Source: Bacteriovorax sp. PP10 (GTDB lineage Bacteria > Bdellovibrionota > Bacteriovoracia > Bacteriovoracales > Bacteriovoracaceae). From it: a stretch of DNA of 64,000 nucleotides. The position numbers and the translations under genes were made by a program. Below are positions 33,271-42,906 of the stretch, in pieces (position 1 is the stretch's first letter; each line of letters opens with the position of its first letter). The notes below the pieces were generated by a model that ran no database searches, was not told the DNA's origin, and saw nothing but the letters and a program-made list of their open reading frames with translations. The stretch covers positions 1,054,001-1,118,000 of the forward strand of contig NZ_JAYGJQ010000002.1 in NCBI RefSeq assembly GCF_035013165.1, written 5' to 3'.

Positions 33271-36153
33271 ATGAAACGAAATCCACAACAAGGTTCGGTT
33301 TTAATCGGTGTCGTGCTGGCCTTAGGGTTTGCCGGATTTGCCTATGTTGCTACTTCAACTAGCTTTTTTAAAAGCATCACACAGCAAAAGGCCAAGACTG
33401 AGCTTGATGTTTTATCCAAGTCGTTAACCAATGCTATTTTCAATTACACAACTTACGCCATTAAAGAGCGTTGGTGTATGGATGATAACTGGGGAAGAGA
33501 TCAGAAGTGTGGTGCTTCTGGAAGTGCTGACATGAAGGGCTTTGTTACTCATCCAAGAAACCTTGAACGTTTTTTATGGTCTAAGACAACACTCAACGAT
33601 ATGAGCAATCGTTATGAAAAAATTTATGGAAGTGTACCAACAAAAGCATTGGGGTTAAGCAAATTAGAACAAAATATTTCAATCACTAGCCTGGAGTCTT
33701 TAGGGGAGTCACATCCTCTGAACTTAGTTATAGATGACAATATTAAAAAATGCTTGAGTTCTGTGACGGTGACAATTGAAAAACCGATGGCGAGTTACTA
33801 CAAGTCTCAAGGTGATGAAGTTTATCTTCTAATTTCAGTGAAAGGAAATTTAAGCGCCAATCCTCTGAATCGCTGCTCGCTTATCAAGCAGACACCGGTT
33901 TTAAAAGGGATGGTTATTGTTTATCCAAAAACTCTTAACCAGTACGCTTTAATTAAGGCAGAAGATTTCAAGATCAGCGATTACGGAAGTTCAAATAAAG
34001 GTCTGGATTTTTACGGGCCGGTTTATGTTCAAAGACATCTCATTATCCCTTCAGCTGGTAAGTATGGTGTGAGCTTTAAAGATAAAGTGAGAATCGGAGA
34101 AGGGATCCTTCAGGTTGATGGAAAACCTTTTAAGCCTGATACTCCCGGTGGCCTAGATAACCAGTACCTGTCACAAATTCCGACGATGAATGGTTTTTTA
34201 AATGGGGTCAGTCTTGAGGCGGAAGTGGATGAAGGGCTTCCGAGATTGTTTGGTGGAGCTTATGATTATCCAACTAATGTGAACATGGCCATGTGTAAAA
34301 GTCGTAAGGATTTAAAGGATAATTTTTCACTGACAAAAAACTCACGTCTTTTTGTTAAAGGCTCTAACGGTAGTTATACTTTTGCTTTATCAGAATCAAA
34401 TGAGTTTAGAGAGTATATAAGAAACGGGGCAAGTGAAAATGGTAAGTATATTTACAATACTTATATGCAAAGTTTCGTGAATGCTCAGCCATCGACAAAA
34501 AATCAATTTGCAGTTGAAGTGAAAGATGAACCTGTAGAAGTTAAGCCGATTATGGAAGCTTATATTTCAGTTAATGGCAGAGAGTATGCCAAGGTTTTAT
34601 TAGGGCGTAGCTCTGAGGCAAAAATCACTTTTGGAAACAAAGAATTTTATCAAAAACAAAAAGAGATTTTAGATACAGAAGATACAACTTATCTTGATAT
34701 CGATAAAGTTGATCTTAATGGTCTAAGAGTCGATTCTTCACTTAGAAATGCTTATAATTCTTTCGAAGATAAATGTGATGATGCCAAAGGTGACGACGTC
34801 AGTATTCCTGAGTGTAAAAAAGTTAAAAAACATAATAAAACTGAAGTAGCGACAGATTGTAGTACTATCACTAAAAATTGGGAAAAAGAAAAGTGTATCG
34901 ATACTATTAAAGAGCTTAATCAAAGAAAACAAAACTATCTGACGAAGCAACATGCACTGATTACTGATTTGACAAATTTTATCAGCAGTACTCCGGCCGT
35001 TGTTTTAAAAACAAGTGCTCTTTTGAGCAATAAAGAAGATGTGAAAATTAGCTGGGAGAATAGAGATTCTTTCAAGTATCCATTCGTTTCTAATATTGAA
35101 TCTATTAAATTCCGCTTTAACGTTTATGACTTTGCCATCGAAGAATCAAACAATACAACATCAGGTCTTCGTGCTGGAAAAAATCAAAGACTTCCAGGTC
35201 CCAATGAGTATGGATCAAATGGTGAGAACGCCATCAACTATGAAATTTCCCGAGACAATAAAGGGAATGTACAAAAAATTGAAACGAAGAGAAATGACGG
35301 GACCAATCTTGATTCGGCACTTGCTTCAAACTGGGGTCTACTAAAATCAGAAAATAAATCTTACTACAACCCGGAGCCGCCGGGAAATACTCCAGGTGGT
35401 TCCAACATCAATTATCCTGTGGATGGATTAAGTGTTGCTGAGGCAAAAGACCTGGATAAAAAATGTGAAGTTGATACCAATGCACTTCCACCTCCAAGTT
35501 GGGACGTTTCATTTACAGAGCATACTCAGTTCTCATGGCTTTATAACGTAACGAACCCAGGGATCACGATTGTGGATCCGGCACAGGTTAAACCAATGCC
35601 ACTTTATACATTCACATCGCAGGATATGGATGTTGGAAATTATCAAGGGGTTCCAACGAGATCAATTGTGAAGGAATGTGTTGTTCCTCATGACCTTGAT
35701 CTGATTTTTGGATTTTATGTTTGTGAAACACTAAAAGTTGAATCGAGAACCAGACCACTTAATTTTGTCGGAACATTCATCGTGAAGAATTTACGAATTG
35801 ATGCTTCGGCCTTGAGTAATGGAGTGAATTTCTATTCTCTATGGAGCACTGGTGGAATTGAACTATTGAGAGAGAAGAGACATTTAAGACGTGAGAAGGC
35901 CAAGAATGAAGAATGTACATTTACAAAACCTGGATGGTTCACAGGATTGGATGAAGACACTCTTGCTGATTATCAGTCATGTAGCCCGGCCAAGTTTTTA
36001 TACCAAGGTGCCAACAACTTTAACTGGACGACTATTGATCCGGAGATCGGAATTACCGATGCTAATACACAGGTGACAACTCAATCGAAGGTCGTCAATA
36101 GATACCGCAGATACGGGGCCAATGTGATCTGGCTTAGAAATGGAGCAGAGTAA
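33271..36153 (+). CDS. large PilX/GspK-like pseudopilin-associated protein
   Basis: 960 residues. The N-terminus reads QQGSVLIGVVLALGFAGFAYVA: a Gly-Ser prepilin peptidase junction and a hydrophobic helix lacking Glu5, the pattern of PilX and GspK-type tip pilins. The very long C-terminal region is rich in Asn, Lys and Cys and contains no domain I recognise; it is far larger than known PilX (about 200) or GspK (about 330). It is followed directly (no gap) by two typical prepilins, so it probably caps a pseudopilus and displays a large extracellular domain. Confidence 0.7.
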   Translation: MKRNPQQGSVLIGVVLALGFAGFAYVATSTSFFKSITQQKAKTELDVLSKSLTNAIFNYTTYAIKERWCMDDNWGRDQKCGASGSADMKGFVTHPRNLERFLWSKTTLNDMSNRYEKIYGSVPTKALGLSKLEQNISITSLESLGESHPLNLVIDDNIKKCLSSVTVTIEKPMASYYKSQGDEVYLLISVKGNLSANPLNRCSLIKQTPVLKGMVIVYPKTLNQYALIKAEDFKISDYGSSNKGLDFYGPVYVQRHLIIPSAGKYGVSFKDKVRIGEGILQVDGKPFKPDTPGGLDNQYLSQIPTMNGFLNGVSLEAEVDEGLPRLFGGAYDYPTNVNMAMCKSRKDLKDNFSLTKNSRLFVKGSNGSYTFALSESNEFREYIRNGASENGKYIYNTYMQSFVNAQPSTKNQFAVEVKDEPVEVKPIMEAYISVNGREYAKVLLGRSSEAKITFGNKEFYQKQKEILDTEDTTYLDIDKVDLNGLRVDSSLRNAYNSFEDKCDDAKGDDVSIPECKKVKKHNKTEVATDCSTITKNWEKEKCIDTIKELNQRKQNYLTKQHALITDLTNFISSTPAVVLKTSALLSNKEDVKISWENRDSFKYPFVSNIESIKFRFNVYDFAIEESNNTTSGLRAGKNQRLPGPNEYGSNGENAINYEISRDNKGNVQKIETKRNDGTNLDSALASNWGLLKSENKSYYNPEPPGNTPGGSNINYPVDGLSVAEAKDLDKKCEVDTNALPPPSWDVSFTEHTQFSWLYNVTNPGITIVDPAQVKPMPLYTFTSQDMDVGNYQGVPTRSIVKECVVPHDLDLIFGFYVCETLKVESRTRPLNFVGTFIVKNLRIDASALSNGVNFYSLWSTGGIELLREKRHLRREKAKNEECTFTKPGWFTGLDEDTLADYQSCSPAKFLYQGANNFNWTTIDPEIGITDANTQVTTQSKVVNRYRRYGANVIWLRNGAE

Positions 36154-36594
36154 ATGAAAAATCAAAAAGGCTTTACTCTGGTCGAAGTGTTAGTTGCCGG
36201 TGCAATTCTTGCGGGAGTTGTTTACTGGTTTGCCGGTGGGACAACGTTCTTATCAAAAAGAAATAAGCAGCTTGAAGAGCTGATGATTATGGAGAGACAT
36301 GTTAATGCTCTTTATGAAAACATTCAAAGTAATATAGATGTGTACCAGATCACGTATGACCCGAAAGAGTTTAACGATAATGCCGATCCATCAAAACTAA
36401 AAGATTACCTGCCGATGGCATGGGATATGAAAATCTTAACTGATGTAAAAAATTGTAAAGATTGTCCTGGAAGAATGGGATATGTGATTGTGCCTCTGGA
36501 TGGTTATAGAGGGCTTTATAAATTAACAATCAGAGCGACACACCCTAAAGTTCCTGTCTTTAAAGATTACAATTTTTTAATCAATGGAAAATAA
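36154..36594 (+). CDS. prepilin-type N-methylation protein (pseudopilin)
   Basis: 146 residues starting KNQKGFTLVEVLVAGAIL: the prepilin peptidase site Gly-Phe with Glu5, followed by a hydrophobic helix. Minor pilins/pseudopilins of this size (PilV/GspI-like) are processed by PilD and inserted in the fibre. It abuts the 960-residue pilin-like gene and ends 1 bp before the next prepilin. Two Cys in CKDCPG could form a disulfide in the head domain. Confidence 0.85.
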   Translation: MKNQKGFTLVEVLVAGAILAGVVYWFAGGTTFLSKRNKQLEELMIMERHVNALYENIQSNIDVYQITYDPKEFNDNADPSKLKDYLPMAWDMKILTDVKNCKDCPGRMGYVIVPLDGYRGLYKLTIRATHPKVPVFKDYNFLINGK

Positions 36595-36595
36595 T

Positions 36596-37564
36596 ATGTT
36601 TCAACGCTACAAAAATAATGGATTTTCACTTCCTGAATTATTAATTGCCGGTACGATTGGTGCTGCCCTTATTTTATTCATGGGCCAGTACATAAAAATT
36701 AACGATGCCAGCAACCAGAAAGTTCAAAATGACCTGGATGACACTTCTGATAATTTAAATATGGAAGCCGTTCTTCGTAAGGATTTAACCAACGCAAAAC
36801 ACTCTTTGAATAACCTTAATATTCAAGATGACAAAGGACTTAAGTTTTTTGATTATTTAAGCAGTTCATCTTGTACTTCAAATTGCTCGCGCTCGATTAA
36901 GATGGAGATAGGAACAAGTGCAGGTTACATTTCGAAAAAAGCTCTTTATTTTATTCTTGTTAATTCGGCAGCGGGTGATCAGCAAATTTATAATCCTTCA
37001 GATGCCTACGATAGAGGGACACTACATTTCAATTCATTAAATCATAACAGTACACTTTCTCAACGAGAGAATTCGCCATGGGGCGAGTTCATTAAAAAAC
37101 GTAGCATCCTGATGTTCGTTTATAGCCCGATTGAAATCTTTACGCCATTAACTGGTATTACAACTCCAGGAAGAACGATGAGTTTTATGGGATGGGCAGG
37201 AGCAGGGAATTATCTGGGAAGACTTATCCCGGAGCAGATTACTGATAATGGAAATAGTTATTATGTAAATGATGATTTAAGAACGGGTAAGAAGATTACC
37301 AGCGAAGATGCTTTCTTCCAAAATATGCCTTACACAACGGGGCTGGGTTCATTTGCTTTCCTTACTGCCGTCAAAATTATCCGCTACCGCTTAAAGACTG
37401 TTTCAGAGGGTGGCAAGTTAACTGGGCAGCTCATTAGGGGCGAAATGAACGAAAAACGAGAATTTGACGAGAGACCCGTTGGATTTAACATAAAAAGCCT
37501 CGAATTCTCTAGGCAGACTATTTCATCTCCCGCAATTTACATTAAAATAGATAATGCAAACTAG
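36596..37564 (+). CDS. prepilin-type N-methylation protein (pseudopilin, PilW/GspJ-like)
   Basis: 322 residues from ATG 36596, supported by GGAAA 5 bases upstream; the earlier in-frame ATG at 36584 lies within the previous gene. The N-terminus NNGFSLPELLIAGTIGAAL has the Gly-Phe junction and Glu5. Size fits PilW/GspJ minor pseudopilins. Cysteines in SSCTSNCS probably pair. Together with neighbours it should form the tip complex of a type IV pilus or type II-like system. Confidence 0.82.
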   Translation: MFQRYKNNGFSLPELLIAGTIGAALILFMGQYIKINDASNQKVQNDLDDTSDNLNMEAVLRKDLTNAKHSLNNLNIQDDKGLKFFDYLSSSSCTSNCSRSIKMEIGTSAGYISKKALYFILVNSAAGDQQIYNPSDAYDRGTLHFNSLNHNSTLSQRENSPWGEFIKKRSILMFVYSPIEIFTPLTGITTPGRTMSFMGWAGAGNYLGRLIPEQITDNGNSYYVNDDLRTGKKITSEDAFFQNMPYTTGLGSFAFLTAVKIIRYRLKTVSEGGKLTGQLIRGEMNEKREFDERPVGFNIKSLEFSRQTISSPAIYIKIDNAN

Positions 37565-37583
37565 AATTTCCAAAGGATACCGT

Positions 37584-39026
37584 ATGAAGCTAACTCTTAT
37601 AATGACATCAGCACTATGGTCATGGTCACTTGTGGCCCAGACTATTGCAGTAATGCCTCAGAACGTCTCTGGAGTAGGCTCTATCCAGGTAGGAAATGCA
37701 ATTGCAGGGAAGTGTGACGGTCTAAGCCCTAACTACATAAAACTCTCAGTTCAGCCGTCTTGTTATGGAGCAAACCTTAGAAGTGGTGGGGATACATTAA
37801 ACCCGGATCACGGTGATGTTGAGCTGGACCTGACAATTAAAAATGGTGGATCAAGTTACAATACAAAAATTACGTTTCCAAATAAAGTCACATGGCCTGA
37901 AAACTACGGACAGACATGTAAGTGGAGTGGAACAAGTCCGCTTTCGACTATAGATTGTGATCAGGAAGGTAAGGTTGTTAGTTACACTTGTACGGCCGTG
38001 AGTACAGGATGGTTTTTAAATGACTATTTAAAATGTGGCCGTAGTGGAGACCCTCTTACTCATGGAGAGTTAAACCAGAATGTTCAGTGCGGTTTTTTAT
38101 ATAAATGGAAAGGGACAGACTACGCAGCAGTCAATTCGTATACTAGAATTGGAAGTGTCGCGAACTGTGGTCTAAGAGATAGTGATGAGAACTGGGCAGA
38201 TCAGATGAAAATTACTTCATCGACTCCAGCTTCTAAAGTATCAAAGTACGCAAAACGTGGAAAAGTTGTTGTGGCCTTCGATGGTTTAAACATTAAAAAG
38301 CAATCAATCGTTAAAGACAATACGACAGGAAATTTTATTTCTTCAGGTAGCAGGTCTCAAGTTATCGCAAAATTTTCTCAATTTAATAATGAAGGTGGAA
38401 GAAAAAATCTTTCACAAAAAGTTGAAGCAAGCTTTGATGAATACGAAGAGTGCCTTGAAGTAAAGGCCGCTTTCCTTGGAACAAACCAATTCTGCGGAAG
38501 TTATTATTCACCGATCATGCTATTCTTTGATGATCAGTTACCGCAATTTGCCGGAACAAGTACATTCCCACTGGTTGAAGGTGTGAAAATGATTTACTGG
38601 CCGGAGAGTAAAGCTCCTGGTTACTTCCTGGCCATTGATGAGGCAGGATCTGGAAAAATTACGAGCAATAAACAATTATTTGGTGAGAGCACAAAGTATA
38701 AAAATGGATTTGAGTCACTAAAGAGAATTGATTCAAATAACGATGGAATTATCGATTCAAAAGATAAACTCTATTCGAAACTTGTTTTATGGAAAGATGT
38801 TAATGGTGATGGGGTTTCTGATAAGGGCGAATTATTTACGCTTGAAAGTCAGGGAGTCGTAAGCATTTCATTAAAGTATCATGATAAAGATAGAAAGAAT
38901 TTTGGCAAGAGAGCAGAGGCCCGTGAAGCATCTGAGTTTACTTTCATTAAAAAGGGTATGGAAGCAAAAGGGAAAGTGATCGACATCTGGCTGGCACCGA
39001 ACGCCATGGCCAATAAGAAAAAATAA
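37584..39026 (+). CDS. exported EF-hand protein of the pseudopilin operon
   Basis: 480 residues from ATG 37584 (AAAGGA 6 bases upstream), giving a signal peptide ending SLVAQ. Near the C-terminus are two consecutive calcium-binding loops, DSNNDGIIDSKD and DVNGDGVSDKGE, each matching the EF-hand/dockerin spacing of acidic residues. Many cysteines precede them. It overlaps or abuts the pilin genes, suggesting an adhesin or PilY1-like calcium-dependent partner of the pilus. No homologous domain is recognised in the first 350 residues. Confidence 0.72.
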   Translation: MKLTLIMTSALWSWSLVAQTIAVMPQNVSGVGSIQVGNAIAGKCDGLSPNYIKLSVQPSCYGANLRSGGDTLNPDHGDVELDLTIKNGGSSYNTKITFPNKVTWPENYGQTCKWSGTSPLSTIDCDQEGKVVSYTCTAVSTGWFLNDYLKCGRSGDPLTHGELNQNVQCGFLYKWKGTDYAAVNSYTRIGSVANCGLRDSDENWADQMKITSSTPASKVSKYAKRGKVVVAFDGLNIKKQSIVKDNTTGNFISSGSRSQVIAKFSQFNNEGGRKNLSQKVEASFDEYEECLEVKAAFLGTNQFCGSYYSPIMLFFDDQLPQFAGTSTFPLVEGVKMIYWPESKAPGYFLAIDEAGSGKITSNKQLFGESTKYKNGFESLKRIDSNNDGIIDSKDKLYSKLVLWKDVNGDGVSDKGELFTLESQGVVSISLKYHDKDRKNFGKRAEAREASEFTFIKKGMEAKGKVIDIWLAPNAMANKKK

Positions 39027-39033
39027 AAATATC

Positions 39034-39064
39034 ATGCCTCCAAAAAAAATGGAGGCATTTTTTA
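39034..39064. terminator. bidirectional rho-independent terminator
   Basis: ATGCCTCCA (39034-39042) pairs with TGGAGGCAT (39050-39058), 7-base A loop, then six Ts (39058-39063). An A run on the left side lets it serve the convergent minus-strand gene as well. It lies between two convergent stops. Confidence 0.85.
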
Positions 39065-39904
39065 TTTCATCAGAGAAAGCACGCTACCTTGAATTGAATC
39101 AATCTCACTCACGCCTTCAATGATCGGCAGGCGGACGATATCAGGAAGATTTTTAACCGCCTTTAGAGACTTCATAAGCCCATTAACATCAGTAACCGTC
39201 GTCAGGTATGGAGTATAGGCGATACATAGGACGGAAGTCTTAATAAAGCGGCGGGTCCTTTCTGGATTGCGAAGAATATAATCACCTAAAGTTAAATAAT
39301 CATCTTCATCGCCACTAATAGGGTCTTTGATTAAGTCGCCGTTGTGGTCGACTAAAGGCATATTCCAGTAAAAAACACTTCCACCCCATCCAGCAAGGTC
39401 TTTAATATTTCCCACTTCCATCGCGGCCGTAATATCGCGTGCCAGGATGTTTTGTAAGGGAGGGACGCCATGAGCTTCGATAACATCAGTTAAAACGTTA
39501 ATGGCAATATCATCAGAGACTCTTTGCAGATCACCAACGTCACGATCAGCAAGTTGAATCCCAATCGTGGTATAAGTTCGTACCATATATGAAGACCAGC
39601 CGGCCGCTTCATTAATATTGTCTGCTTTATCAAACCAGAAAATAGTCCCGGCATCTATGCGTGGATGTGAACTCGCATTCATGGCGATAAGCTGAGAAGA
39701 GATATATCTGTAGGCCTTGGGGAAATTTTTATTTATGTAGTGGCCCTTATTATCAAGTATAAGATTTTTTAATTTTTCAATTTGTTTATCGCTAAAACGA
39801 ATGACGCTTGTTCTGTCGAGTTGGCCTTTGCTGTTTGGCAACTTTGTTTGTGCGGATAGAGAATTGGAAAAAATAATAAATAAGATTGCGATAGTTAGTT
39901 TCAT
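39062..39904 (-). CDS. exported protein of unknown function
   Basis: 280 residues with a signal peptide (MKLTIAILFIIFSNSLSA). The mature part has no domain I recognise; it has acidic loops (PLVDHNGDLIKDP, SGDEDDYLT) that might bind calcium and only one Cys. Convergent with the pilin operon and separated by a shared terminator. Its role is unknown. Confidence 0.65.
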   Translation of the reverse strand: MKLTIAILFIIFSNSLSAQTKLPNSKGQLDRTSVIRFSDKQIEKLKNLILDNKGHYINKNFPKAYRYISSQLIAMNASSHPRIDAGTIFWFDKADNINEAAGWSSYMVRTYTTIGIQLADRDVGDLQRVSDDIAINVLTDVIEAHGVPPLQNILARDITAAMEVGNIKDLAGWGGSVFYWNMPLVDHNGDLIKDPISGDEDDYLTLGDYILRNPERTRRFIKTSVLCIAYTPYLTTVTDVNGLMKSLKAVKNLPDIVRLPIIEGVSEIDSIQGSVLSLMK

Positions 39905-40116
39905 GGACGTTTTATAACAACCGCATTTCGATAATTCTATTGATCTATAAAATTTTCATTGGGAAAACGTAAAGTAAGTGATGCATATATTCAGTTGTTT
40001 ATTGCGATTAAATAAATAATCCCGAGACAATTTGTCAGGTCAAAAAAGCAATAGACTCTTTTAAAATATTCAATAACAATAAAATTACTGGATGGGGGTA
40101 TTCGTAAAGGATGCAT

Positions 40117-41409
40117 ATGAAACCAGTTTTTTTCTCTGTGCTTGTTTTGTTGTCTCTAATTAATAAAGCGTCTGCTGATGAACTCGATCACATATTACGT
40201 AATCGCATCGAGTTTTATAATATAAGACCGATCGAAAAAAATCCGCCCAATCCCAATCGCGACTTGGTTACATTAGGAAAATTTTTATTTTCTGAAAAAA
40301 ATCTTTCGGGCAATAGACGCATGAGTTGTCAGACCTGTCATAATCCAGCGACAGGCACCACTGATCGTTTACCGTTATCGCAATCAGAAAATGGGAAAAG
40401 TATTCTGGCACGAAATGCGCCTTCTTTATTTAATGTCGGATTAAAAACGCGCACGTCTATGTTTTGGGATGGCAGAGTTAAGTATGATCCAAAGACAAAT
40501 GTTTTCACAACTCCAGAAGAGGCCTTGAATGGGCCTAATCCCAAGGCGCGAGAGATTACAGAGAGTCTAAAAAGTGCACTATCCGCACAAGCGATTTTTC
40601 CTTTAGTGGCCCATAATGAAATGTTAGGAGAAGTGGGAGAAAATGAAATCGCCAACGCGGGAAATAATCTGGAAGCATGGGATAGGATTATTGAGCGTAT
40701 TAAAAAAGAAAGTCCAACAATGGATCCTACTGAAAATTACGTGAAGCTTTTTTTAAAGGCCTATCCGGAAACATCGGAAGACAAATTAAACATAGGTCAT
40801 GTCGGTGAGGCGATAGCCGCTTTTCAAAGAGAAGAATTTCAATCGAATGATTCACCTTTTCAGCGCTATCTTCGTGGCAATAATAAAGCGATGACTGTGG
40901 CCCAAAAAAGAGGATTTGCAGTGTTCATGGGAAGAGGTCATTGCATTAACTGCCATCAAGGAAGTGAGTTAGGCAAAGGTGAGTTATTCGCATCTGTCGC
41001 CACTCCTGAATGGGGAGCAGCTCCTCTTGTTTTAGATAGAGGCCAAGGTGATGTCCTAAAAGATATCAAAAGAAATTTCTTTTATCGCGTGCCAAGTTTG
41101 GTGAATATAAAACTCACAGCGCCCTATATGCACAATGGGACCTACCAAAATTTAAGTCAGGTTATTGAGCATTATGACAATGTCAGTGGCATGCTGGTTA
41201 GCTTTAAAATTTCCCAAGAAAGACAAGATCAAATGCCAGTCAAAGTAGCTGTTGCAAACCAGCAAGCGATCCTCGATGACATTTGGCTTGCTTCGCAATC
41301 TGGTTTGTTTCCCGAACTAAAAAATCGCTTACGACTACTTGAAAGAGAGAAAAGATATTTAGAAATTTTTATGGAGGAAGCGCTGACTGATCCGAAATGG
41401 GATAAATAA
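40117..41409 (+). CDS. di-haem cytochrome c peroxidase/MauG-family protein
   Basis: 430 residues from ATG 40117 (AAAGG 6 bases upstream; the ATG at 40111 would abut the site), beginning with a signal peptide ending KASA. Two c-haem sites, Cys71-x2-Cys74-His75 (CQTCH) and Cys276-x2-Cys279-His280 (CINCH), and the MHNG motif (PYMHNGTY) characterise bacterial di-haem peroxidases, which reduce peroxide in the periplasm, and MauG-type enzymes. Longer than CcpA (about 340). Separated by 70 bp from the P450 of the alkaloid-like cluster and may not belong to it. Confidence 0.9.
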   Translation: MKPVFFSVLVLLSLINKASADELDHILRNRIEFYNIRPIEKNPPNPNRDLVTLGKFLFSEKNLSGNRRMSCQTCHNPATGTTDRLPLSQSENGKSILARNAPSLFNVGLKTRTSMFWDGRVKYDPKTNVFTTPEEALNGPNPKAREITESLKSALSAQAIFPLVAHNEMLGEVGENEIANAGNNLEAWDRIIERIKKESPTMDPTENYVKLFLKAYPETSEDKLNIGHVGEAIAAFQREEFQSNDSPFQRYLRGNNKAMTVAQKRGFAVFMGRGHCINCHQGSELGKGELFASVATPEWGAAPLVLDRGQGDVLKDIKRNFFYRVPSLVNIKLTAPYMHNGTYQNLSQVIEHYDNVSGMLVSFKISQERQDQMPVKVAVANQQAILDDIWLASQSGLFPELKNRLRLLEREKRYLEIFMEEALTDPKWDK

Positions 41410-41439
41410 AAAACATGGCTCATTTTTTGCTTATGAAGC

Positions 41440-41461
41440 TTCGATAAAAAAATCTATCGAA
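41440..41461. promoter_or_regulatory. inverted repeat upstream of the P450-aminotransferase cluster
   Basis: TTCGATA (41440-41446) and TATCGAA (41455-41461) are perfect 7-bp arms around an A-rich 8-base spacer, ending 19 bp before the P450 ATG. A possible repressor site over the transcription start or a small leader hairpin; nothing assigns a regulator. Confidence 0.4.
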
Positions 41462-41479
41462 AACCTCGCAGGAGAAAGA

Positions 41480-42859
41480 ATGAGAAAAATGTTTAACCTT
41501 CCTTACTTTAATCTTTTAAGATTTATGAAGGACCCCGAACATTTTCAGGAATCGATGTTAAAAAAATGGGGTGATCCATTTCCCTTACATCTGCCGGGCT
41601 TTCCACCGATCTGGTTGACTCAGGATGTAGAAAAAGTCAAAAAGATTTTCACTGCACCTATTACAACGTTCACTCCTTCTGAACATAATCCAGTTGCACC
41701 TCTCTTGGGTAACAACGGACTCATTATGCTTGGAGGACACGACCATACTCAAAGCCGCAAAGATTTAAGTCCTAATTTCATGGGGCAACAGCTCAAGATG
41801 ATGGGGCCTTCTATCGTCGATGTTTTTTATGAAATATGTGAAGAGCAAAATATTGGAGAAGGTGAAATTATTCTGCAGGATTTCGCTCAGGCCGTGACGT
41901 TAAGAATTATTCTCAAGCTTCTTTTTCCTCATGTAGATAAAGAAGAAATGAGAAAAATGGAAACTCTGACTAAAACATTCTTAAGCAGCTATTCGCCTTC
42001 ATTACTTTTTACTCCTAAGTGGCTTTCTAAAAAATGGAAGAAATTTACCGAGAGTAAAAAAGAATTAGATTACATGTTTTTTAAGAATTATATCACTGGT
42101 CTTCACAGTGAAGTCGATGGACCGATCAGAACTCTCGCTGAAAAAAATCTGGACACTGAACAGGTGCTAGATCAGCTAAGAACCATTGTTGTCGCAGGAC
42201 ATGAAACAACGGCAACGTCTCTGGTGTGGACGATTTATCTTATCCATCAGGAGCGTTATAAAGACTGCAAGAAAAATTTATTAAGTGATGTGGATTCACT
42301 TCCAGTGGAAAATTTTCTGGGGAGTTTAAACGATCTTGCTTATCTCGACGCAGTTATTAATGAATCACTGCGACTTCATCCACCAGTACCTTTTATTACC
42401 AGAAAAGTTATTGAAAAGTTTTCATTAGGAGAGATGGATTTAAAGAAAGGTGAGGAGCTGGGAGTCAGCATTTCTTTATTACACCGCTCGCCACTTATCT
42501 GGAGTGACCCATTACAATTTTCACCTGAAAGATTCCTGCAAAAAAAGGCCACTCCACACGAGTTTGCTCCTTTTGGAGGAAGCAATCGAAAGTGTATTGG
42601 CGCTAGTTTAGCAGTGAATGAATTGAAAATTCTTACATCTCTTTTTATGAAAGAGTTCGATTCCGTTTTATGTTCTGTAAATTCAATTAAACCTCAAGTT
42701 ATGCAGATCACCATTGGCCCGAAAGAATCTATTGTGATGAAGATCAAAAGACGAAATTTCGATGAGGCACAAGAGGATAATCGAAACAAGAATTCTGCCT
42801 CATTTTTTATTGAAAGCTTACGAAGGCCTTTAGTCACTGGACAAAAAGAATTGGCATAA
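41480..42859 (+). CDS. cytochrome P450 (putative carbazole-type cluster)
   Basis: 459 residues with all P450 marks: I-helix AGHETT (239-244), ExxR at Glu295-Arg298 (ESLRLHPP), PERF-like SPERF, and haem loop FGGSNRKC with ligand Cys372. GGAGAAAG precedes the ATG. It is only distantly similar to the 404-residue P450 at 13.8 kb. It starts the five-gene cluster with an aminotransferase, ThDP enzyme, SRPBCC-like protein and KAS III; in the Streptomyces carbazole pathways a P450 hydroxylates the ring, so it is the candidate tailoring enzyme. Substrate is inferred. Confidence 0.93.
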   Translation: MRKMFNLPYFNLLRFMKDPEHFQESMLKKWGDPFPLHLPGFPPIWLTQDVEKVKKIFTAPITTFTPSEHNPVAPLLGNNGLIMLGGHDHTQSRKDLSPNFMGQQLKMMGPSIVDVFYEICEEQNIGEGEIILQDFAQAVTLRIILKLLFPHVDKEEMRKMETLTKTFLSSYSPSLLFTPKWLSKKWKKFTESKKELDYMFFKNYITGLHSEVDGPIRTLAEKNLDTEQVLDQLRTIVVAGHETTATSLVWTIYLIHQERYKDCKKNLLSDVDSLPVENFLGSLNDLAYLDAVINESLRLHPPVPFITRKVIEKFSLGEMDLKKGEELGVSISLLHRSPLIWSDPLQFSPERFLQKKATPHEFAPFGGSNRKCIGASLAVNELKILTSLFMKEFDSVLCSVNSIKPQVMQITIGPKESIVMKIKRRNFDEAQEDNRNKNSASFFIESLRRPLVTGQKELA

Positions 42860-42906
42860 GACCTGCTAGAAATTCTCTGGCATAAAAATTAACAAGAAGT
42901 TTAATT

